Source of the DNA: Owenia fusiformis
Lineage: Eukaryota; Annelida; Polychaeta; Sabellida; Oweniidae
Assembly (NCBI GenBank): GCA_903813345.2
Contig: CAIIXF020000012.1
Span: 23,200,184-23,264,183, forward strand
Length of the DNA stretch: 64,000 bases
Direction: 5' to 3'
A program made the translations under genes and the position numbers. The notes beneath the pieces are model-generated. The model was not told the DNA's origin, did not search any database, and was given only the letters and a program-made list of their open reading frames with translations. Numbering within the stretch: position 1 is the first letter of the stretch; each line of letters starts with the position of its first letter. Positions 39,901 through 51,900 of the stretch are shown piece by piece.

Positions 39901-42900
39901 CTATTAACATTTGATTGCAGATTTTATTTCCCTTTACCCCAAAGCCTGATAAAGTTCCCTGGTTTCTAATGGTCTACTCCTATATGGTGTATTGTAGCTG
40001 TTTGTGCATATGCATTTATGAATTAGCAAATCAAAGGATTAGGAAGTTGATATGGCATGATGGAGAATGTAAATAATTTGTACATGTACATAATTCTGGC
40101 TATGTTTTTTCCTCATTTATGATTAGTTTTGATGGAGAAAAGAATCAAGAGAATACATACGCAATAAACAACCTATCTTGAAACTCTAGATTCTAAATTT
40201 ATTCCACATACAATTCCTGATTTTCCCCAAAAAGCGCCGATCTCAGTCTGATATTTGCAGCCAAGAGTTCCCAGATTTCAAATTTCAGAAATCACAGATC
40301 CATATTTGATATTTTAAGTTCATACTCCTGTGTTAATTGATTGCTAAAAGACATTGATACTAAATTGTGCTGGGTTTGAATGAAAATTCAGTCATTTTCA
40401 TTCAAATATGAGAGATGAACATGGCCAGAATTAAATCTTCTTGGATGGATTATGGGTGAAATGGTATAACTGTACATAGTCTTGCTTTTTGGTGTAGATG
40501 GTACCACAACTATAACAAAGAAAACCACAACAGTTAGCCAAACCTCGGGAGTGGGAGGAACCGCCTATGCCATTAAAAAATCAGCAGGTGAGATTTGTTA
40601 ATGTTGTAAGCTTGTGATGCATTTGATGAGATGCATGGTAGAAGTTTTTTCAGGCAACATTGGACAACTAAACAGTGATGTCCATACAACATATGTATCA
40701 TTACATTTTTTATATTCTCATCAAACTTTTAAAATGTGCACACAACATTCAGATTTTCACACAACTTCCAAAATTGTCATTCCAACTTTTAAATTGTCTA
40801 GTTGTCTATTCAAAATTCTATATTGCCCATAAAACTTTAAAATTCTCCACAAAAATCCAAACTAGATAATTCTATGTTGTCTACTCATCGTTTGCCCTGA
40901 TCTCTGATCTGTCCACGCAATCTTTTACTTTTTTTTCTTTGTATCCTTCCATTGACTTATATTCCTGCATTGTCTACACATCTACACATCTTTATTGCCC
41001 ATAAACCAATCCTCTGGCCATCCACCAATGTTCACACATTTGCCAGTTTTATTATCATTATAACAATGTTGTCTGAAGAAATAATTCTAGCTTGTTAAGT
41101 GCATCATCATAAAGGGTATCAGTAATTAGTTTATATAAGATTGTTTTTTAATAATAGTATAAGTTATGTTATTTAGTTATTTAGTGCAGAAGCGATTGTA
41201 ATCTTAGTTTATGTGTTGATTTAGTCCACTACTCATCATGCATTGTATTCAGTTCATAGTTTTTGTCATTTTTGTAACTGACAAATTTTAAGATTAATAT
41301 TGTTGTACAGCATGTCTCTGGACTCACTCATAAAACTGATTTTCAATTAAAATAACTTGTAAATGGTTCAAGTATGTTGGACTTTTTGTTTCATGATACT
41401 TTGTGTGTGTATTTATACAATGCATTTTGTTTTGTCAATAGGTGGTGCCACTTAAGAATGTGTCAGCCGTAAGCAATGTATCTGCTTGCAAAGTTCAATT
41501 GAACTATTAATACATATACAATTGTACAATCTTTCACTTTATTTGGTTTCAAATTAAATACCATTAGTTTTTACCTTGTTCATCCCCTATTATCACCCAT
41601 TTTTAAATATGCCCGGTATGTAGTTTAGAATGCATCATATTAAATTGATACCTCTGTTGTCATTTCCAAATTACTTTGAGAAATAGGAGTTTTCTCAAGA
41701 ATTATCAACACTCCTTCACATTGAATGTTATATTTGCCGCCATATGTTAATGTAGCCACCTGTAGTTTAAAGTTATTTGAATGTTCTTTGTTGTTGTTGT
41801 TATTAATGTTGATGTTATTGTTGTTGTTATTGTAAGTTAATGTTGTTTTTGCATGTGCCTTTCATTGCAGAACATTTTTAATATTGATTGCTACTCAATT
41901 TGTAAGGTTAAGAAAATGTGTTCAGGGCTCTAATTCATTTATAAATCATGTTTGAAATCAATTGTTCAATGGTTAGACTTGTCCAGAATGTTGACTAGAG
42001 AATGTTATTATCACAAGGTTTTATGGGGCACCTAATGTAGGTCATTCCAAATTGAATTTGAGATGGACTTAGTGAGATTTGAAATTTGGGTTGAAAGCAG
42101 AAGTGTTGATTTGACCTGGTTTTGGATGATCTGTGTTGGGAATAACTTGGTATACTTTCTCCTGGTTATTTTGATTTGGCATGGGATTGTGTGACCTGGG
42201 GTTCATTGAGAGATAAGGTAGTCAGATAAAGAGCTTTGGATGACCTTGGTTGGATCTTTGCTGGGTTGAATTGACCTTGAGTTGAGCTGACCTTGACCTT
42301 GGGTGGAGGTAGCATTGTTTGAAATGACCCGTTAGTTCTGCAATGTTAAGCATGTTTTACATATGATTTTCATGCTTGTCGCGTCTATAGAAGAAACCGC
42401 CAAAAACCTCGCCAACGATTTTGGAAAAAGCAGCTCACCTGGTACCACTGGCCAAGTTTCTGTGAAAACTCAATCGTGGAGCTCACGCGATGGTGTGATG
42501 AAGACGGAGGAGAAGTCCAAATCATGGGGAGGGGGAGGTAACAATCAGCTGACCCCTAGATCTCCAGGCAGAGGCATGGGCGCCATAGCGGCTCTCGCTG
42601 GAGGTGACTAACAGCTTGCTATTCCTACTACTAACATACTGTTTCTTTTTACAGTTTATTATGTCACCACACCAAGTGGTGACATATTGTTATGCTGCAA
42701 CTTTTTTGTCGACAGTGGTTGATGTCCAGCATTTGGCAGTTGGATGTTCGATGGTCAGTGTCTGCAACACAGCATCTGTAACAAATGGCAGGTGGTGACA
42801 TTTGCATGTTAATGCCTTATTGCTATACACGAAATGATCAAGAATTCAGCATTTTGAGTATGTTATTGTCCCATGTTTAATTATTCAATCAGAATTATTG

Positions 42901-45900
42901 TAATCAATGTAGTTTTGTGCAGAGTCACAAATTGTAGCTGCAAAAAATCCGAGCTCCATAGGAAAGTTGTACATGCATACATACATGCTGTGTATATTAG
43001 GAAAAAATTATTACATTTCACATCAGATTAGAGTTGGTTAAAATGTATTACTTGTTTTCCTCAATTTGGAAATGAAAAGAATATGAATAATTTAATTGAT
43101 AATTTAATCTTGATTAAATACTCTATAAGCAGACATATGGACAAAACATGGGTAAGTTAATGGTTAGAAGAACTAGTTAACGTTGTTTGTAACATGTGAT
43201 ATTATACAAAGTCTATAATTTTTCTCCAAAATGTTACATTGTTGTTGTTGCTTATGTTTTCAGTTGTTATGATTTTGTTTCTTTGCTTGTTTTGACACAA
43301 ATCTGAGTCATTTTATACTTAAAGGAGCACTGTGTGTAATTCTGATCATTGATGAACCTAAAAATTTTTGAATGCATAATAACTTGATCACCATCGATAG
43401 AATTTTCTAACTTTCTATTCTGAAAAGATTAAGCTTGAAAAATTTCTTGTTTCATAAGCAGCAGAAGTTTCTAAACTGAAAAACAGTACCTCAACCTCTC
43501 TCAATTTAAAAAGCAATTAATTCACTCTTTACATATTTTTCAAGCTCCAATATAATAGGAAAGAAAGTTTGTTTATTAAAAATATTTTAGGGTTGTTTAG
43601 GATGAGAATTACAGCTGTTAATCCTTTAAATTCATTTTTTTACAAAACTATTTAATGTTTAGTTGGTCATATTTGTCCCAGAACTAGATAAAATATTAAT
43701 TATAAATGAAGATTCTGTATACATGTATGCCAATACCTGAAGTTTAAAAATAATTTAAAAAGATATTCACATTAGCATAGATCTTGACCATATAAAGACT
43801 GTGGCATCAAAGGGGAATTTTCTGATTCTAGAAAATTTTGTGAATTGCGAGAAAAGAAATTCAAATGTCTTGTATGATGTTACCATGGATTCATCATAAA
43901 AGACAAATGAAATGCAGGAATCGTAATCCTGATATACGAATTCTGTCTGTGTCAGCTGGGTACTGAATTCAATATATTTTGAATGCTAGATGTGACATAA
44001 GAAGGGGGAGACGTTACGATTCATTGACTATAATTTCCATGTAACTTGAACTATTGGGAGTTCCTTTGGGATATTAGACAATATATCATGTATGATAAAT
44101 CAAAAGTATGATTATTTAAAATTTCAAAAAAGAATATTTTTGGAAATTATTGTCACTGAAGTGTTAATGCTACCACCTTGAGTTTCAACATTTTCACCAA
44201 ATCTTTGCATATTTTTAGAGAAACAGGCTTATTTCCCTGCTTTGTATGATCCTTCCTCTTATACCCTTTATAGTTAGATTGTGAAGAAAATATAAATGGT
44301 TCACTTCTAATGATCCATTTGAGACAAATATGAGCAAGATATACCATACAAAGGGAATGATATAATAATGCAAAATCCTGATATTTAGAATGAATTATAG
44401 AACTTAACCTCACTTGAACTTAAAATGGACCAATTTTAGGCTATACGTCCAGAATTTTCTTTTTATTACATTGTACATAATATGCTTTAAATTTGAATAC
44501 CACAGTTTCTCATTTACTTTGGAAATTTTTATTAGTCCTCTAGTATTCATCATTAGTCAACTTTTTTAGCCAATTAAGCAGACAGCTATTTCATTTCTGC
44601 TTTTTATTAGCTTCAATATTTTCTAGATTTACAAGTTACTAAATTATGTACTAAAAGAATGTGTACAAACATAGTAATGATATAATACATGTTGAATATT
44701 TTTTTTATTATTTTACTGGCAGATTTTATTTAAGGTTGATATTTTATGAAATCCACTTTTCAGCCAAACATGTCCTCGATAATAATGTATTTATTAGTGT
44801 AGAAAAAAATCAAAATATCATAATGAAAGTATATCATACTATATTGTTTTTTTTGTTGTTTTTTAACACTGAATAGTTCATCTACTGTGTGAACAATTAA
44901 TAAAGGCAATTCTGAGATAAATATTTTGTGTAGATGAAATTACATTTATTTACCAACATCAAAAGATACGATTAAGAATCTTGTATAATCAACTTAATAA
45001 TCACGCAAGATGGCCAAATCATTAAGAAACATGTGTATTATTTCAGGCCCTAAGAAACCTATGGGGGCACGTGGTGCAATGGCAGCATTCAAGAAGATGG
45101 ATCAGGCTACGGGAGGCGGTAACGCACCTGCAAGACCCAAGTAAGAATTTTATTATTGTTCTTAATATAAATCTTGAATTAAGTGCTGGGCTGTAGAGTA
45201 TTGGGTGGGGGAGAGAGAATTGGTGCACGATTATCATTTTTTATTATTTTTGAATTTATTATTTTCACTGTTGTTTATCTATGGCTTTTTTGTTCACCAA
45301 TTATAAGTTCGAAAATGTTATTAGTACTCATTAATATTTGACTAATCTCTGTTGTTATTGATTACATACTCTCAGATATTTTTGTAAATATATGTTTGAA
45401 GTTTATATCTGTTTTATTTAAAATGATATCTTATTGGTAAATATCCTACATGTATGTTTATGCTGTATATATGAAAATTAATAAATGAACCTTGTTGATT
45501 TACAGATACAGTGAACCTGTGCAAGTTGAACACCTTTGGTATTTCAAAAAGTGTTCCACTTACTGATGTCCACTTTATATGAAGTAAATCGCTCTTGGGA
45601 GTCTGGAAATTGTTCCACTTATGGTGGTGTTCCACTTTTCAGATTTTACTGTATGTAGGTTGTTGCAGTCCAGGAATTGCTCTTTGAATTTAGACATTTT
45701 ATCCTGAACAATAGATGGCAGAGGTGTAGATATCAAAAATAAAGACAATCTAGACAATTGAAGAGCCTACTACAAGCTGTAATTAATTGTAACACTGTTT
45801 TTTGTTGTAGTTTTAAGTGAAAAAAATGTTTTTAGCTCTTTTTAGACACGTTTTCTTCATTCTCTTAGATAGCAAGATGGCCACTGCTCAATTTGTTTCT

Positions 45901-48900
45901 ATTTTATTATAAAAAGTAACAAGGTACTTCATAGAGAGGAACTTATTGAACACCCCTATGTAATCACATAACACAATATCATATTAATGCATTGACTGGG
46001 TATCCAATCACTCAAAGTTTGATAATATGGGATAAAATATTTGATATGCTTTAAATGTTTATTTTGTCGCTTCAATGTTTCATGGAATCCTGATGTAGGA
46101 ATTGCTGTTCATGCTAATGTCATGATTTTAAGAACTGCCTAATTATTTTATTGCTTTTATCGTTGCACCTGCTTGCATACTGAGGATTCTGAGGGAACAC
46201 AATAATATCTGACCTAAATATTATCCACAACACGTGTACTAGCAAGGCCTCGTGTTACTATTTTCAAAGCTTTTTTCACAGCTTTTGGCCCTCAAATCAC
46301 CACAAAACAGCATTTTTCTTTCAATTTTTGCATCAAAAGATTTTCATTTTTTTCACCTCTAGTATATTAAGTCATGATCAGCTCAATACATGAAACCTAA
46401 TGTAATGCTCATTAGGTTAATGTGGTCTGGTTAGTATCTGGGCACAGGGTTGTGGATACCACAAATTCTGTACTGCTATAACATTCAAAGTACGGTATCA
46501 TATCAAAGGGTCAAAATTTGTATGATTTCATATTTGAAAACTTTCAAAACTAAGTTAAAATGACTGAATTTTGTATTGTGGAGTATTTACTCACTTTGAA
46601 CATATTTGGTGATAATATTGACACATTTCATTCGATAAACTGAACCCAGTGGGTGGATCCATTGGGCCCATTATCACTACAGCATATGTTTCACCTTCAC
46701 AATCAGATCTGTTGTTATTTGTACTATATAACCCACAAGGTCCAATGTCTCAGATGTTTTATAAAACCCTGATAGGAGGGTGGGGTTGCTGTTTGATTGG
46801 ATAAACTGCTGATAATGAATTCCATAAAATATGAATTTGGCTGTTTTTATTGAGGAATACATGTGAATTGTTGTTAAGCCTGCACTTAGGATATTCCTTG
46901 TGGATTGGACAGTACAAGAACCTCACCATATCATGCATACATTACGTAATTTGAACATGTCATCATTTAACCGCATGCCTAACGCATGGTTTCAGCTTTT
47001 TTAACGTCGTCAAGCAAGCTTCAAATAAACCGTTGAATTTGAATAATGTGCGGCGGAGTGCAGTAGAAATAAAGGCTGAGATTTTGAAGTTTGTCCAAGC
47101 CAACACTAAAGACTATGGGGTTAGAATCCATTTTGTTTAACCTCTAATCATTGTCATAGGTGGCAGCACTACTATTTCTTAACAGGCTTCTAGGAGTCGA
47201 AATCTTCATGCGTCTTTTCTATGGTTCAAAGTTAGCAAATATTATTCATTATTCATCAGAAATGTTCAGATTCTAAATGCTACGTTCATAATTTGATATT
47301 TGCTAATTTTGGGACACCTCGTTCCCACAATTCACTTTTCTACTTAATTTATGCACGTTGTAGTCCAGCATGCAATTTCAGACCCCAGCATGCATCCTGG
47401 GATAGCCAGACATAAGATTTCACTGTGTCATTCATTTTCTCGCCTGATTTAGTCAAGAGTTTTTGATAACAAGTAATTTTTGGCATATTTTTAATTGAAC
47501 AACATAAAAAGATTTAAGATTAAAAAAGAAAAGAAACAAAACCATAAGACCATTGTGAAATCTAGTATGTATAGAAACACATGTATTAATACTTAATACA
47601 ATAACAAATCTACATGTATTTCAATTATTTAAATAAATTCTGTATGTTGATATCTTTGATTGTAATAATGTGTGTGATAATCTTAATGATAAATTTCTTT
47701 ATTTCTAGTAGCTGTTTATAATTAATGGATATTACATTAATGGCATGTTGTTGTATATAAGTAATTATAATACTGAATGTTTTAAATAACAAATTTAAGA
47801 TCTCTTTACTATCATTTTTTACCCATAATACAAGAATAGTAAAACATGTCCATGTGAGTGTGTGATGTGTTTCTTTGAAATATTGTTTTATTTTCTATTT
47901 TGAAATGCTCAACACAAAACACAATACATTACAATGCTTTGATATTCCAGTACTTCAAAGCATTTTAACTCAACTGTTTTACTATTCATTTATCTATTTT
48001 TGCTTGTTTTACTAATTTTTTTTATATATTATCATGGGCTTTCAACTCTAGTTGAAAGCCCATGATATTATCAATTTTGAACACTGTTATATCCAAAGTG
48101 ATGTTTTCGCATGTACATGTAGGAACACTCAGTAGTGTTTGATTTTAGTTAAGTCAGTGTAGTTTTGCATCCATGCATGTAATTCCATATATTTTGTTTA
48201 TAAAGGGACATTTATTTGACTGGATCATGGCTCAAGAATTTTTCCATTCAAGTTTTTGTCTTGAGAATTCATGAGAAACGCAAAAAAATCTGGATCCATG
48301 ATTCAATTGATACATGTACTGTATAGCCCTAAGTTTAACATGTGTGAGCTTCCCTGTATATCCCATAATATGTTTAACCATGTGACCTGTCATGTGACCT
48401 ATATTGTGTTTGTCCAGTTTCCATGGCACAAGTTTGAACCGGAGTCCAAGCACAGTAAAGACTGTTATATTGGAGTGGATTCAACGCATGACATCCAGCT
48501 ATCCTGTAAGCCAAGCAACTCAAAATATAACCCTTGGGTCTCAAATATCAGAACCCATTTCTTTGCCCTTGCACCTCAAATAATTACAAACCCCTGTCTT
48601 TTACTTTGAATCTCAAATATGAAAACCCCTTTCTTTCCCCTTGCATTTGAGAAGCCATTTTATGCCCTCAAATTTTGCATCTCAATTATTAGAACCCCTT
48701 TCATTGACCATGCATTTCAAATATACGAACCCCTTTACTTGCCCTTATATCTCAAATATGAAATTCCTTTTGCCCTTGTATTTCAAATAGGAGAACCCGG
48801 AGAACCCCCTTCTTTGCCCTTGCAACTCAAATGAACTTTCAAACATCTTGAACTTTAAATATGGACACCAAGTATATAGTCAGTGCACTTTAGCTTTAGA

Positions 48901-51900
48901 AAAAACCTTTGACTGGGGCTTTGTTCAAGACAGTGTAGCTTTGAAGCTTTGCTTCATCTTTTTCTGCTTATAGCTGGAGGTATCCATGTCATTAATTCAT
49001 TTCTATCCTCCTCAATTTTAAGATGATTTACTTAATAATATTTTCCATTGTTGTCTAATATTTTATACTTAATGGTGTACTTATGTATATGTAATGGGCG
49101 CTTATTTCATTTCAATCATTCAGATGACAAAATCACCCATATGACAACTCGCTGAAATCTTAGTATGTGACAAAATCTGAGCTGTCTGTATCTGTTTGCT
49201 TGCTTGTTTGATTGCTTGTTTATTTATTTGTTTGTTTGTTTGTTTGTTTGAGGCTTGAAGTGAATAATGTAGGAATGAAAGTATTGTATTTGAAAGGGGG
49301 TGAGAGGGGTGGGGTCAAGACACCAGGATCAAAGACAATTGCTAGTATGAGATGAATATCCACATGTTCTGTCTATACTAACACAACACTACTACTTTCT
49401 TTTTCAGTTCTCTCATTCTAAAACTAAACCTCTTTTTTTACAGGCTTCCAACTGTATCTCAATCTTTCTTTCAGCTAAATCTTCTTTTCAGTTTTCTAAA
49501 TCAGATCTGATCTCTATTCTCTACTTGAGTGCATGAGTTTCGAAGCACTCTAGTGTGTTTAAGCACTATAGTGTGTTGAAGCCATCTTGTGCACAACTCC
49601 ATGACTCCAAAAATTTGCCTCTTCAAACAAATTGAAATATTGAGCAAGTAATCATCTGTGATAAACCTTTGCAATTCGCTGTATATGTATTTGAAATCAA
49701 AATCAAATGGCAAGAGAGTCATTTCAATGGGATGTGCACTAACTGGACCCTCACACACTCGCAAACTTCTCAATCTCCAATATACACTATATTTCACCTG
49801 TAAGTGTAATCCACTCTGTGTCTGTGTAGTTTCCTTGGAGCTCCTGGACCTGGAGCTGGAGGTGGTGCTGGCAGGGGGGTGAATATACAACGTAGCCCCA
49901 GTACCATAAAACAGATGTTATTGCAATGGTGCCAGAGACAGTGCAAGGACTACCCTGTATGCTACTTTCTTTATATAGCTTGCTGCCTTGCTGTGTGGTG
50001 TCTCAGTGTAGTTTCTCTACATAATTTGTTGCCTCATTTGTGTGGTGTCTCATAGTTGCCTTATAATCGCATGTACTCACAGAGCTTCTGTTTAACTCAT
50101 GTATGAAACATTGCAGCTCATCGCTTTAACACCATTATAGAACATCATTATTTTAGGCCTTTATACCATATATGGAAGGCCTTATTGATGGTTTTCTGGG
50201 TAACACCATATATGGAAAGTTATAAGGAAGATTATATGGAAGGTCATAGATCTTGTTTTTGTATAACACCCTGGAAGGTCATGGCTTTCTGTGCAAGACC
50301 AAATATAGAAAATGCAGAAATAGGCTGACTCTCAAGAAAGAAATCCTAATGAAGAATCAAGTCTTAATAGATGTCCTAATTGACATTGTCAACATATTTT
50401 CTGAACAAAAGTCACAGTCTTCTATTGGTCTCCTCGTTCATCATTGTGTCTATACAGAGGATCATGTCATACATGACATGTAGGTGCATAACATAAGGGT
50501 GGGGACATGTAGGTGCATATTATAGGAGAGGGGAATGCTGCCATTACATCGTTTTGGCTTACTGTCATTAGCTTTACATATCATAGATACATTGAACATT
50601 TGATAAGTCAAGTTGATCAGCCAGAATACTAATTCTACTTGGCCTACTTTAAGGTAGTTTCGTTTGTTCAGAACTTTAAATGAAAATGTAGTTCACTGAA
50701 TTACATCTAGAATGTTTATGAATACTTAATTAATAAACTAGGTATATTTGCACACTCTGTGCAAAACTGAAAGTTGTAAGTCATAATCATATGAAGTGAG
50801 CTATATGTACTTGAAAATAATGTGGGACTCCAATAAGGAAGTCATTCAATTTTCTGAACATACGAAACTACCTTAAGATCTGTTCAGGGAATTACCCTCC
50901 ACACAGGGTTGGGTTCATGTAAGAAGCGTGTGTATGTACATGTAGTATGCTTGGGGTTTTGTAACAGTGATGCTAAATGTAACAAGTTAATAGCTAGTGC
51001 CCTATAGGACACATCATTCCCAAAAATACAGCTCTCAGAAATAATATATTGTTCAGTGACATGAGACTAACATTAATGTATCTATTCATGTAGCTTATTG
51101 TGAAGACAGATTTTCATTAATTATATTGGTTTCCTGCTTAATTGTCTTCACTTTCTATTAGATAATTAAACCATCCCGATTCCAGTTCCAAGATTCCAAG
51201 AAAGTTGCTTTCAATCAATTTAGAGGAACTTTCACCACATAAATCATGCTTCTGGGCACCATATGATGATCATTGTGTGTATGCATATATGTATGCAAGG
51301 GTGTGTTACTTTTTGCTGTATACAACATTAAAACATATACTAGTAGCTATTTAGATGTTAAACGCTATGCATATTTTATAAATGTAGAAATTATTGCAAA
51401 TGTTGAATTTTCACTTTTGATTAACAATGAGATTGAAGTCTTAAGATAAATTACAATAAAAATAAATTTAATATTTTAAGGATTTATTTGAATAAAATAA
51501 CAGCCGAAATAAACATTGTTTTTTAGAAAATAAAAAATTTCTGTGTAAATGAAAATTCACCTCTGAGATTAATAAAAATGAATATATGCATGGAAGAGAA
51601 TGGTCGACTTGAAAAGTAGTATTACATGAGCATTAACATTGCTTTGAACTTCACATTTCAGATCGAGATTACCAACTTCAGTGGTGCCTGGTCGGATGGC
51701 AGGGCATTCTGTGCTCTCATTCATCACTTCTACCCTGATGCTTTCAACTGGGAGGAACTTGATCCCAAGAAACGTCGCTATAACTTCACACTTGCCTTTG
51801 ATACAGCAGAGTAAGTTAAATCTTGGATAACATTTTGAATCTTGGGAAATACTTCTGCTGAAAAATCTAAGGAAGGGATCATAAATAACTTTAAATGATA

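Noticed and set aside
48271-48834. Candidate exons between the two CH helix exons
   Set aside because: The frames run through a degenerate TCTCAAATATGAAAACCCC repeat; a KDCYIG string near 48,455 recalls KDYP but the helix pattern before it is absent.
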